DNA from: Coprinopsis marcescibilis
Taxonomy: Eukaryota > Basidiomycota > Agaricomycetes > Agaricales > Psathyrellaceae
Direction of reading: 5' to 3'
Length of the DNA: 56,944 bases
Assembly: GCA_004369085.1 (NCBI GenBank)
Contig: ML210315.1
Location: forward strand, 11,173-68,116
Positions 43,916 to 55,556 of this stretch are shown here, piece by piece. A model generated the notes under the pieces. It saw nothing but the letters and a program-made list of their open reading frames with translations. It was not told the origin of the DNA and did no database searches. A program made the translations under genes and the position numbers. Position 1 is the first letter of the stretch; every line of letters begins with the position of its first letter.

Positions 43916-46703
43916 CTAGTTATTTACCAACATTAATTCTTGCGCCGGTTTTGCTTCAGTAATCATCTCATCGAGTAGAAGAATACCGATGATGTTCCTG
44001 TTCAAAATCTTATGAGAGGAGCAGATATACTGCAGTGTTTGTGTGATATTAAATCTACAGGTCGACAAAGTAATACAAATTTCGAAAGGTCTAGAGTGGT
44101 TGCATAGTCAAAAGGATACTAGGAGCGTGGGTTGGGGGCTCGGAGCGGCAAGCTCGAAATTGAGTCTCGCGCGCTTCTGCGGGTTGTAAGGCAGATGTAG
44201 ATGGTGTCGGGTAACCTTACTCTACTACTATCCAGGTATGGGTGGGTAGGAAAGCCAATAGATAACTTTGAAAGGGAAGGAGTTGTGAGTGTTTCAGGCG
44301 CGGAAGGTCAGAGCGACGAGGAGGAAGAGCGAGAGATATGTTCACGCCAGCTGAAGGGCGCTGGCATATCTGGTTTTGTTTGTTCCTTCCGCGTGCGCAA
44401 GACTTGTGACATGGACTTCGAATATCTTGCTTTGCAGTTCAAGATTTTTTACTGTGACCAGGGTTTATGACATTGTTAGAGATATAGGTTCCTGGAACTT
44501 CCTTTTGCCCAAATTGTTCTAGACTCGCTGCCAGGCTGGGCTTTGGCTGGGCTGATCTCAGTTGTTGAACAAATTTTGATACGATTTAATGGAATTGCGT
44601 GGCAGGGAGCCTTGAGCTGATTTACAGTTGTTTGTTGAGAAAGTCAAAGATTATGTAATACGGTGGAAGCGAGAGATCATAACATAATAACTTGCGGCTT
44701 CCGAGGGTTTGTCGGGTTTCCGTGAAATTTTAATTTTAACGTCGAATAGTTGACATTGGACGGACGTTGACGATCGACGAGTGACAGGAAGGCCTAGTTG
44801 CTCGCTGATTGATGCTTACATTTCGGGAGGGAGGGAGACTGGAAAGGGAAGGTGGGTGGCCGAAAAGGGAAGGTGGGCGACGGAGGCGGGTTTGGAGGCT
44901 TGGAGACGGATGTCAAGATGTCAGTTGAGTCATACATGTCAAGGCAGAGACGGAGCGCAATTTGCGAGCGGCGATCGAATTGGATGCTGGAGATCGTCTG
45001 TAAGCTATGGGCGTAGAGTCATAAGCCGCGGGACAAATGTCCGTTCTGTTCCTCGTTAGGTGCGCCTGGCACGTACTCATCCGGTATGTTTGTTCCGCGG
45101 AATGAGATTGGTATTTGATTAATGAAGTGATGTAATTTAGTTTTGTATGAGTCATTCGAGGCCTGGTAATTGCAATAATAGGGTGCTTATGTGAGGTATG
45201 TAGAGCGGGATAAGTCTGTCTTTGTTTAGGCGTTGTGAAGCCTGGTTTTGGAAATTGATTTGAATCGCCATCCGACAATGATCTACGTGACTGTTGCTTT
45301 CCCCTAGATTGTTCGTCTCCGATGACACGGTCATCGCAGAGTTCGTACCAGGAAGGTTTAATGAATTCTAATTTCAAACAGAAAAACGAACGCCGAGAAG
45401 TATCCAGGAAAATGCTAAATTTTACGTATAGCCTAACCGATAAATCACACAAGAATCGAGACGAGGTAAAAAAAGAGTCGACACCTGAACATTGAAAATT
45501 GAAAATATGCTTTAAAACCGCGCGCAAAAAGCCCAAAATATAAATTTCCCACGAGATCTAGAAGGAAGAGAGAAGGGTGACAGTGAAAGGGGAGATAAAT
45601 TCGAAGCGCAATTTTTGGGAAAGAGGGAAGAGGGAAGCGGAATGCGGAGGGGAAGCAGAATGAGAGAAATCCGGATCGAATTAGAGGGTATAATAAGGTG
45701 GGTGGTAAGAGGGGTAGGTAGATATCGATAGATAGATAGATAGAGTAGATCCGTAGTGACACTGGAAGTTTGATGTGTGGGTGTCGTGATGGAAGTGTCT
45801 TTCGTATGGTAGGAGGGAGGATCGTTGTGTCCGTTCTCGCGCTCACGCTTTCGTTCGCTCTTTTTGGCCTTCCTTCGTCCCTTGCCAAGTGACTTCCCCC
45901 CACTTCCACTCCGACTTCAGCTTTGTGGTCGTGTTCTCGATGTCCATTGCTTTGACATGCCCGCTTCGAGTTCCACCTAACCCTCGCCTTGACCTGCACC
46001 ACCGTCTCCACCTCCACTTCCGCTTCCGTTTCCACACCCGACCCTGACTTTCTTCGACCTTCCGTCACTGTCCCCCCTTCCCCGAAACGCAGAATAAAAA
46101 AATACGCAAGAAAATACCATAAAGCACGCGAGGAAATGCCACGATAACGGAGAGCCCCGAACGACAAGGAACCACGAACGATGGATGGAAGGAAGGAAGA
46201 AAGAGCGCTCGGGGATGTACACTGTACGGCTACATACATGTTATACAGGAAGGTTGTTAATACAACAATTGTCGGTATTGGTTGGGAGGGGAGGTGCGGG
46301 GTGCGGTAGTGTGAGTAAGCAATGGGTGAATGGATGAATGGATGAATGATGGGGTGAAGGGGCGGATGAAAGGTCGAATGAAGTTGAGTAAGGTTGAATG
46401 GAAGCCGATTAGAAGTAGAAGTGGAAGTAGAAGTGGGAGCTAGGGAAGGTGCGAGTGTCTTGGATTCGTGAGTTCGTGAGAGCGTGAGGTTCGAGGTTCA
46501 AGAGGATGGGAAAGCGGAGGTCTTGAGCGTGTGGGTGCAGGTGGATGGAGATAGTTGTTAGTGCGCGCGCGAGGTCGGTGCTGTGCGGTTGAGCCGGGTG
46601 GTGTCGTTGAGGACTGTAAAGGGCTGGGTGTTGGAGAAAGGGAAAATGGGGAGGCTAGAGGTTGGGTGGTGGACGAGGGACGTGAGGTGGCGTGGTATTG
46701 GTA
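43916..46703. other. long intergenic region, no gene seen
   Basis: About 2.8 kb without a convincing gene. It contains a GATA microsatellite (45727-45742), GAATGGAT repeats near 46326-46349 and AAGTAGAAGTGG repeats near 46408-46436. The minus-strand frame 45445-46239 (264 aa) is rich in Leu/Phe/Arg from a purine-biased strand and lies where the 3' UTR of the mannosyltransferase gene is expected. Small frames at 44201-44470 and 44781-45059 match nothing known to me. Confidence 0.4.
45727..45742. repeat. (GATA)4 microsatellite
   Basis: Four GATA units in tandem, preceded by an imperfect GATATC unit. Confidence 0.7.
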
Positions 46704-48720
46704 TTAGTACAAGCTTGAAGCGATTTTGACGAGTGAGTTCGTGCAGGCTGCTGGGCGGCCGTCTGTAGAGATTATAGTTGTGTTAGCCGTTGTAAAGAGA
46801 GCCAGACGAAGGTGGTTTGGAGTGGGGACGAGCGGAAAACGGAAGAGAAACGAAAGTAGGGATTGATACGCACTGAACGAAGTACCCTTGAGACAGCTAC
46901 ACCTCCCTGTTGCCCATGTGCTATCCCCGGGACAGTGGTAGAAATCTTCGTGTCTGTAGCCAATGTCGTAGAAGTAGTGGATTGAGTCTTTTGGCGCGAA
47001 GAGAGCTACGGCGATGCTGTGAACGGGGGCGTCGCCCCAGCGCTGTTGGGGTGTTAAATTGGGTTCGGATGAGGGGGAGGAGGACAAGGGACGAAGGGGG
47101 GATGAGCAAAAGAGGGAGGGAATGGGAGTGAGAAAAGTGAAGGGGAAGATGGGGGGATGAGAAAGAGAGGAAGAGAAAGGGAACGCACCTCATAGTAAAA
47201 CCCGCCCTTCATCTCGAGGTAATCGAAGAATTTTGTGTAAGCTTCGCCCCTCCAAAAGTCCATGTCGGCGATTTCAAAGTTGCTCCAGAAGTGACACATG
47301 TTGTAGGTATCCCCGCCGTCTGCGCTTAGCCATGCTAGTGCGTTGTCGGGGTGAAGGTATTGCGGGTATTCGTTTATGAATTCTGTGGGATATAGATGAG
47401 GTGGTGAGTACATTAGCGGGGTGGATGGCGGGCAACGCACCTTTTACTGTTGGCCATAGTGATTTGACGGTTTCTTCGTATTCGGGGAGCGAGAGTGTGA
47501 AACCTGACGATACATCGTTAGGTCATCGGAGGAACGGAAGGTAAGGGTTACGAGAACGGGGAGGCGAAGCGGAGGTTGGGCGGGGCTGGGATGAGACGCA
47601 CCGTACACCTTTTTGCTCACTTCCATATAGGTGAAAGGATCATAGCTGAGGTCGCAAAAGTAGTCGACGTTTGGTCTGGGTTGTGTTGTTAGAATTTTGG
47701 GTTGAGGATTGGGCGACGGCGTTGGAGGACCGGGCTGGACTTACTCGACTCTGGGGATTACGTGGGTCGTGTTTCAGCTTTCTGGGCGGCGAGGAGAAAG
47801 GGTAGATACGTACCTCCAGTAGTAGCGGTATGGTTGCACTAGTGGGTGACGGTAGAAGAACTGTTTGGGGGGTGTTGTGAGATTTTGGCGTGAGACGGGG
47901 ATCTGAGGCCTAGACGTACCCCAGAGTTGAACCTGCACATGTTGCGGTATCTGGATGAGTGAGAAAGGGTTGAGTTGGTACGTGAAGAGTGAGAGAAGAG
48001 GTGAGTGGGTGCTCACGGGACGCTTCCTGAATATGAGCTCCTGAGATGTGTTGAGTAGGGATGTGGGATAGGGACGTACCTCCGTAGATTACGTCGAGGT
48101 CGAGGAGGTGCTGGCGGCCTTGCTCTGCGCGGGTTTCGTTTATCCATTCGGGCTGGTTCCAGATTGCTGGTGGGATGTAACCGAAATGGATTGGAGCGTC
48201 TGTGAGGACTGAGACACGGCTGGGAGAAGATGACGTTGGGTGCTAGGAAACAGGGGAATGATGGATTGACGTACGCTTTGAAGTCGTCGCTAAATGGTTC
48301 GTCGTTGAGGAGGACCCAGGGGTAGGCATACTTGTAGTTGAACCTGTCTTCGATTTGACGAATTGTGCTGACTACGCCTTCGATCTCTTTATTGCGGCAG
48401 AGCATGAGCATTGTTGCGTTTGCGCGGTATGATGTTGGGACGTATTGGAGGGTTTCATGGGCGCGTTGTATTGTGAGGTCAAGGTCTTTGTGGATTACTC
48501 TGCTATATCTTGGGATGACGATGATGAAGCATATTGACGCCTGATGATTGTAGGCTGTGTTATGTTTTGAAAACAGGAATAGACAGGAGACACGTACTGA
48601 GATGCCTAGGAGGAGAGCCAGGAAGCCTTGCCATAGCGAATGGTCTGTGAGATATATGCGGAGGTAGGCGAAGAAAGGTCGGAAGGAGAAGGAAAACCGA
48701 CGTAGTCTGAGCCTGACCAT
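46704..48720 (-). CDS. KRE2: alpha-1,2-mannosyltransferase, KRE2/MNT1 family (GT15)
   Basis: Golgi type II membrane enzyme adding alpha-1,2-mannose from GDP-mannose to N- and O-linked glycans. Twelve exons: 48720-48598, 48540-48275, 48219-48080, 48026-48017 (10 nt), 47950-47920, 47860-47814, 47750-47745 (6 nt), 47675-47602, 47503-47441, 47382-47189, 47042-46874, 46762-46704; about 393 aa. A short basic cytoplasmic tail precedes one TM helix (WQGFLALLLGISASICFIIV). Family motifs in order: ANATMLMLCRN, YPWVLLNDEPFSDDFK, VLTDAPIHFGYIPPAIWNQP, SVPYRNMCRFNSGFFYRHP, EPNVDYFCDLSYDPF, FTLSLPEYEETV, NMCHFWSNFEIADMDFWR (the Glu is the proposed catalytic residue in yeast Kre2p), GGFYYERWGDAPVHS and DIGYRHEDFYHCP. 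The 10- and 6-nt exons are required to complete GGSVPYR and WRVEP. Divergent from importin beta-3. Confidence 0.93.
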
Positions 48721-49292
48721 GATAACGACGGGAGGAAGGAGCTGCCAGCGTGAAAATGATAACAACAGTTTATGTTTTGTCGGATCCTTTACTGCCATCA
48801 ACCAACTGCGCCAAGCAAAAAGAGAGCCTGGGACTTTTCGCACCGAGCTGACCGCCTTTTCAAAATCAATGGACCATCGGAAATGGTCATGCCACCGTTG
48901 TTGAGCGTTCGGCGTGGTATCGCCGCAGGTATGGTTCCGCAGCAAAAGGAACGTTGTGCAGATCCAAGCTAATAACCCGGAGACCTCACGGGTACAATGG
49001 AGGTATCAACAGGCCTTCCGTGATATGGTGTTCAAACAGGATGACCAAGTCCGATTGCGTTCGGCCTCGAGAACCTTAGTACTACGAGGGGTCCACACAG
49101 TATCAACTCGGAGTAGTATCATTCATCTTTATAACTACAGCACACTACGAGTTTTTCTCTCGATGCCCTCGTTCGACCAGGTTCGGCATGTTCGGCCGGG
49201 GATAGCCGTGCGATTATCTGCACCGCACCGATCAAACCGAGGGTGTGGGTGCTGTTAGCTGCTCAAATCTTTTCTTTCATTAGCTCACTCAG
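48721..49292. promoter_or_regulatory. divergent promoter region, KRE2 / importin beta-3
   Basis: A 572-bp region between two outward-facing start codons. No gene or clear TATA box. A minus-strand open frame that continues upstream of the KRE2 start (to 48945) lacks homology-like sequence and is taken as leader. Confidence 0.5.
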
Positions 49293-52200
49293 ATGCTCAT
49301 GGAGGCCGTCGTTCCGCCAGAAATCACAGCAGAACTCACCCAAATTCTCTCGAATCTCGTTCTAGGTGACAATGAGATTCGCTCAAAGTACGTCTCTCCT
49401 CTGGATCACCCCGGAAAGTGAACTAAGTGGCAACGTATCTAGCGCCGAAAAGGCTGTCAATGACCGCCTTGCACATACCCCAGAGCTCTATATCCTTGCT
49501 CTAACCCAGTTTGCGATTGCAGCTGACACAGAAGTTGTGAGTATGTCTTTGTGCTTTGGACTCTGTTCATTTCGGTGCTGATTACCGTCGGGACAGATGA
49601 GATCATTCTCGCTCGTGCTCCTTCGACGTCTGCTCTTCCGCCCGCCACCCACCTCGTCTCAAGCCCCGCAACGCCCGAACGACTCGAGACTGGTGCTGTA
49701 CGACCACCTCTCCGCGAACACGATCACGACGCTCGAGCGCCTGCTCTTGCACTCGTTATCGGCTGAAACCTCGCCGAGCGTGAGGAGGAAGAGTGTGGAC
49801 ACCATATGCGATGTCGCGAAGCAAGGAATGGCCAGGGGTCGGCCGTGGCACGCCTTGCAGGCCCAAAGCTTTACTATGACCCAGGTTCCGGGGAATGAGA
49901 CTGGGGCAGGTGGGGCGGGATTGAGGGAGAGTGCGTACAGGGTCTTTGCGGGCTGCCCTAATCTGGTCATGGACCTCCAGACCGATGCGGTCCTCTCTGT
50001 CTTTCAAAAGGGCTTGCAGGATAACGATAGCATCGAGGTGCGTTTCTTATTCGGGTTGTGGAGTGGTTTGTGCTGATGTGTAAGAGCAGGTGAGGCATGC
50101 GGCCCTCCTCGCATCGGTGGCCTATCTATCCTCGGCGGACCAGAGACAGCTCAGCCAGTCACTATCGCTGCTGTATCCCATCCTCGACACCGTCCATAGT
50201 CTCTCCCAATCCCTCTCCCAACCACCGATCGGAGCTGCTTCGTCCACGAATCCGAAATCGAATTGCCATCATCTGTCCACGTTCCTCGCTGCACTCACCC
50301 CGCTCTGTTCGACCCACCCGTCATTGTTTGCGCCACATTTGAATGCACTGTTGTCGTTTCTGCCTTCGTTGATCTTGCCGGCTGTGGATAGTGGACCCAC
50401 GCCGACTGTGGGACGGCCGTTCCCTGTTGGGAACGGGGGCAAAGGGGGAAGTGCGTTCGTTTTCCCGCCTGCGGATTCGATTAGCGAGAGCTCTGGGAAT
50501 GATGAGAATGCGGAGGATGATGGGGGGAGTGAAGAGGATGATGAGCGGGCGTCGTTGAGGTTGGCCGCCCTCGAGTTTATGGTCAGCTTGAGCGAGGCGA
50601 AACCGGGCATGGTGAAGAAGGTGAATGGATGGGTGGAGATCATTGTTCGTGCGTGTTTGGAAGGTATGGGCGAATTTGATGAAGACGAAAGTGTGGATGT
50701 GTGGTTGAAGGAGGACGTGAGTTTCTTTCGGGTTTTCTGCTTTGGCGTTGAGGCTGATGTGTGTTTGTGTAGCCTTCGGCGGCGAGTGATGCGGAATCGA
50801 TACCTGCGATATATGAACAGTCTTTAGATCGGTTGGCGTGTGCTCTTGGAGGGAGGGCTGTGCTACCTCCGGCTTTTAATGTGTGTATTTGGGGAAGATT
50901 ATTCTGGGTCGGCGGCTGATTCTGTGTTTATAGTACATCCCGGCTATGCTTGCCAACTACGATTGGCGGTCACGTCATGCGGGGTTGATGGCCATTGCGG
51001 CGATTGGAGAGGGTACTGGAAAGGTATGTCGCGTGCGTTTCAGTTTTGGGCCGATATTGATTGGTATCTAGGTGATGCAGAATGAGCTGGGCAAGATTGT
51101 CGAGTACGTGTTTCGGTTGATTGTGGAGAACTTGAACCGACTCTGGCGATTAGGCTTGTTGTTCCGATGTTTCAGGATAGTCATCCTAGAGTTAGATTCG
51201 CGGCTTGCCAGTGTGTGTAAGTTGATTTTTTTCTGTTGGTTTTGGACAGGCCGTTTACGATTCGGTAGAGGACAGCTGTGCACGGATCTAGAGGTTGGTT
51301 TCGGTTCCAATTTTGCGACGCGGTCTGATTGGTTTCGTAGGAAATTTTACAGGAAAAGTATAATCAACAGCTGTTCCCAATGCTTGTGCAGGCATTGGAG
51401 GACCCCGAACCGCGGTGAGTAACTTTGTGGTACCATGGAAATCCTGTGCTGATAGCGATCTGTAGGGTCCACGCGCACGCTGCCTCCGCATTGATCAACT
51501 TTTGTGAAGGCGTGGAGCGTGAATCACTCCTGCCGTATCTCGACCCCATCGTAGCGCGGCTGTTGAAGCTCTTGAACCCCGGTGGGGATCAAACAAACAC
51601 GCGAAAATACGTTCAGGAGCAGGCTGTCACCACGTTGGCCATGGTTGCTGATGCCAGCGAGGCGACGTTTGCAAAAGTGAGTTTCCTTTTTCGTTCAAGC
51701 GAGGCAGGATCTCATCCTATACGGTAGCATTATCCAACGATTATGCCGCTTTTGCTGGCTGTGCTGCGTAATGCGGATGGGATGGAGTATGGAAAGTTGA
51801 GGATCAAGGCGATGGAGTGTGCGGGATTGATCGGTATGCGTGTTTGTTTGATTTTTATGCAATGAAACTGACAGATCTCGTAGCGATTGCAGTCGGCAAG
51901 GATATCTTCCGGCCTGATTCGAGTTCACTTATTGAATCGTTGATGAGGATTCAGAGTGAGTTTTGTGTTTCGCAAAGGGAATTGGCCACTGAACTGTGCG
52001 CCTAGATTCGCCACGCGACCCGAACGATACTCAGGTCATGCATTACCTTATATCTACTTGGGCAAAAGTCTGCCAGGCGCTGGGGCCAGAGTTTGAGCCG
52101 TACTTGCCTGTAGTTATGCCTTCGCTGCTCACGACTGCGAGTGCAAAGGCCGATATTAACGTCTACGGTTCGTGTTTTTTCTTCTCCTTACGTTACGTCT

Positions 52201-52972
52201 CTGACTTGAACTAGACGAGGACGTGGAGAATATGGAGGAGAAGGAGGGTTGGGAGGTGATCGAGATGGACGGACAGACGTTGGGCATCCGGACGTCGTCG
52301 ATCGAAGAAAAGTGTCAGGCGTTTGAGACGCTTGTCATCTACTGTTCGACGCTCGGAGCTCACTTTGCGCCCTACCTGTCGCAGACACTCGAGATCACCT
52401 TGCCGGCACTCAAGTTTTATTTCCACGATGGAGTGCGTGAGGCATGTGCGATGTGAGTGTGACCTTTTTCTGTCGGTTGGGTATTCCTGATCGGTACGGT
52501 TAGGTTGGTGCCGATGCTGCTTGCGTGTGGCAAGCAGAGTGGGACTGTGACTGCTCCGATGGTGTCTGCGACCCTGCACCAGCTCATCGATTGCATAAAC
52601 TCTGAATACGATTCGTCGTTCCTCGCGTCGCTCTTCAAGTGTTTTTGCGACTGCACGCTTGTTATCGGCGGACCTGGGGCGCTCCTCCCAGAATTCCATC
52701 GTGCGGTCATCGAGGCTACGAAACGGCAGCTGCAGAGTATCGCGGATAAGAGAAAGACGCGGTCTACTCGTGCGCAGGCAGAGGGTACTGAACCGGATGA
52801 GCGGGAGGATATGGCGTTGCTGGAGGAGATTGAGGATTTCGCGTTGGAGGAGATTGGTAATATGCTAAAGATGTTTGATCGTGGTCATCCTTTGCTTATC
52901 GCGGTGTCGAGTGTGAAGGATTTGGGGTTCAATACGTGGGAGAGTGATGAAGATGGGGGCGAGATTGGGTAG
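49293..52972 (+). CDS. PSE1: importin beta-3 (Kap121/Pse1/IPO5 family), apparently short at the C-terminus
   Basis: Nuclear import receptor built of HEAT repeats. Sixteen exons: 49293-49387, 49443-49536, 49597-50037, 50090-50716, 50773-50880, 50934-51023, 51072-51103, 51154-51216, 51269-51293, 51341-51414, 51466-51676, 51728-51833, 51884-51955, 52006-52167, 52215-52452, 52504-52972; about 968 aa. Typical stretches: EKAVNDRL, YIPAMLANYDWRSRHAGLMA, PMFQDSHPRVRFAACQCVGQ, ALEDPEPRVHAHAASALINF, KYVQEQAVTTLAMVADASE, ADINVYDEDVENMEEKEGWE (the acidic loop) and LKFYFHDGVREACA. The usual family member has about 1,090 residues. Here, after LLEEIEDFALEEIGNMLKMF, the protein ends with GHPLLIAVSSVKDLGFNTWE and an acidic tail, so the last several HEAT repeats seem absent. 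A poly(A) signal AATAAA follows at 52981. Start could also be the ATG at 49299. Confidence 0.88.
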
Positions 52973-53778
52973 CGATGGCAAATAAATGTGTAGTCCTTAT
53001 GTTCGGTGTATTGTTTAAAATGCTTGTTTAATTAATGTGCGTGTTTTACTTTTTCTCATCTCTGCGTATCGTTAAAAGGACGTTCCCCTGGAGAGGTAAG
53101 GCTTGTTGGGCTAGGAGGAATCTGACGCCATTCTCAAGGTCCAGTGGGATCTCTGTGAATAATCGGTGCTTATGTCAACAATGAACATTGTAGGAACCCA
53201 TAAGCTGTGAGTGGTGTTGCCTATCGATTTCGCCGACAATCGCCGACCATGCGCCTGTTTCTAGGGGCATGTCTTCCTTCCAACACGGTCCCTTGGCATA
53301 AAGGTATGCATTGGAACGCGTCTAGCGTCGCTCTTGTTCATTAAAATGACCCTTCCAAGATATTTCTCGGCGGAATCAGATAAGTGATGGCTGAATTATC
53401 GGGGGAACCGCATATCGTCACTCGGGCTCAGCATTTGATTTCCTTGCAAGGTGCCCGAGCTTCCGCTAACCACAGAGCATCCACCCTTGTTGACCGAGCT
53501 TCCGTAAATGTAGCGAATGGTTCTTGACATCACGGATCCTTTCCATTCTCGTAGCCTATCTCCCCCAAACCCACTCAACCCTCTTTCGACACGGACGCTT
53601 CTATTTCTCCGATGATTTTTTGCGGCGCTTCCTTTGCCGAGTTTCAAGGGCTGGAAATCGAGCTATAATCATCCAATGCTTTTCCGACTCGTGTAGTGTT
53701 GGGGCATAAAAGGGTAATGGAGAGTGCTTGGAAACGCCAGTCCAGCTTCCTCACTCTCACCTCTCGCACTAAGAAAAC
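52973..53778. other. intergenic, promoter of the LPMO gene
   Basis: Starts with the importin 3' end (AATAAA at 52981-52986). A CATAAAAGG TATA-like box at about 53705-53713 lies ~70 bp before the LPMO start codon. The minus-strand frame 53396-53647 has no recognised content. Confidence 0.5.
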
Positions 53779-54703
53779 ATGAAGGTCTCTGCATACGTCG
53801 CTCTCCTGGCTGCTGCTGCCCAAACGACTTCAGCCCACTGTGAGTATTAGTGTCTTGATGTAATCGGTGGGCTCATGAGGCAACAGACATCTGGTCGTCC
53901 GTCGTCGTTGGCGGTTCGCCTAACAGTGCAGCTGTTCGTCAGCCCCAGAACAACTCTCCCGTCGAGAGCGTCTCGTCGTCTGGAATGACCTGCGGTAACG
54001 GCCCTCGTGCTGCTAGCCAAACCATCGCCGTCAACGCTGGTTCTCGCGTTGGGTTCAGGCTCGACAACACCCTTTACCACCCAGGACCTGCCGCCATCTA
54101 CCTCGGCCAGGTTCCCAGCGGCCAAACCGCCGCTTCGTGGAACGGTGCTGGTTCCAACTGGTTCAAGGTTGGCAGATTCGTGTCGATGTACATTGCCAGC
54201 GTCTTGACCCTTGTGCTTAGATCGCAGAGTTTGGCGCCCAGTTCAACCCGTTCAAGTTCATCCCCGACGGCCAAAGCCAACTCGAGGCCACCATTCCTGC
54301 AAGCACTCCCAGTGGAGAGGTGAGTTGTTAGAGTAGCCGCCCGTCGGGATGTTATGTGCTTATATCCGTTCAGTACTTGATTCGCATTGAGCACATCGGC
54401 CTTCACGTTGCTGGCTCTCCTCAGTTCTACATCTCCTGCGCTCAGATCCGCGTGCAGGGTGGAGGAGGCGGAAACCCAGCCAAGGTTTCTATTCCCGGAT
54501 ACATCTCAAGCAACGGTACGTTCTCGTTGAATAATACTGTGCGCTGTGACATTTACATGTTTGCAGACCCAGGACTCACTCTCAACATCCATTTCCCGAT
54601 TCCCACATCTTACAAGGTTTGTACAAGGTGTCACGATTCGCCGCACGGGTCAGAGACTGACGCAATATGATAGGTTCCCGGTCCCGCCGCCTGGAGAGGA
54701 TAA
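53779..54703 (+). CDS. AA9 lytic polysaccharide monooxygenase
   Basis: Secreted copper enzyme that oxidatively cleaves cellulose or related beta-glucans; typical of wood- and litter-decaying fungi. Six exons: 53779-53839, 53887-54167, 54221-54319, 54374-54515, 54567-54616, 54674-54703; about 220 aa. The signal peptide MKVSAYVALLAAAAQTTSA ends right before the N-terminal His of the mature protein (HYIWSSVVVGG), the first histidine-brace ligand. The second His is in DNTLYHPGPAAIYLG; the axial Tyr and nearby Gln are in PQFYISCAQIRV, preceded by YLIRIEHIGLHVAG. The catalytic domain stands alone, with no CBM1 module or GPI signal. AATAAA occurs about 105 bp after the stop. Confidence 0.95.
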
Positions 54704-55556
54704 ATCGGTGTGAACACGGCACTGTATCAACCACCTTTGTGAACGCATCTCTCGGTTTTATACTCATCAGAACTTCTCAAAATGTACTTCTTTCTCGGAA
54801 CCTGTAAATAAACGTTGCTTCTTGTCTCTTTCTTCAGCGGTGGAAGCACGCAGTCCGTCTTGTTCTCACGAGTTCCGATGACTTCTTATCTGGTTATGGT
54901 ATTACAGTGCTTTGCATAACATCTTGCACAACGTCATTCGTGCAATTCGTAAGATTTCTGACGGCACCCCAGCTGACTACCAGTTAAAGGTCGAACTCGA
55001 CGCTAGTAAAGGTCCCACGTTGACGACGGAGCCAAAATAAGAATAAGAAACATTGGTTCTTGGGGTCTCTTGCATCAGATCACGACGAGTGAAAGAAAGT
55101 TCGTGTGCAAGTTGTGTGCAAGACCTTATAAAGCACTGTCATTAATAAGTACAGTTGGGCGATAAGAGTAGTCAAGACGACCAGATTTTAACATTTCAGG
55201 AGAATGTTGGTATAACTTCCATACCTTCCGCGCGTTAGTCGTCTTGGACTTCCGACTACGATATTCACTCGCACATTCATTTCTGCCAGCTCCTCCGGAA
55301 CCTCAACCATGCGATGTGCCCTCGTCCCGTCGAACAACGAATCCAGCCATTCAAATTCCACTTGCAAGGGTCTCCTCTGTTACCCGAACAAATAATAATT
55401 TACTTCACGAAGCGCTATTTATATGGAAAGGAGCGTGACTCTCAGATGACGTGAGGCTTGGGGCCTGGGCCACACGGTTCGTCAATTTACAACGACATTC
55501 TCAACTCACATCCCCATTCCTGGTGATACACTGCGCCATTCTCATCCCTTGAAGCA
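54704..55556. other. intergenic, no gene seen
   Basis: Contains the LPMO poly(A) signal at 54807-54812, a direct repeat GTGTGCAAG (about 55102-55121) and a TATTTATATG box near 55416, ~140 bp upstream of the lectin start. No domain-like frame. Confidence 0.45.

Noticed and set aside
45445..46239. Minus-strand open frame of 264 aa downstream of the mannosyltransferase gene
   Set aside because: Composition reflects purine/pyrimidine bias; it lies where a 3' UTR is expected and has no recognisable domain.
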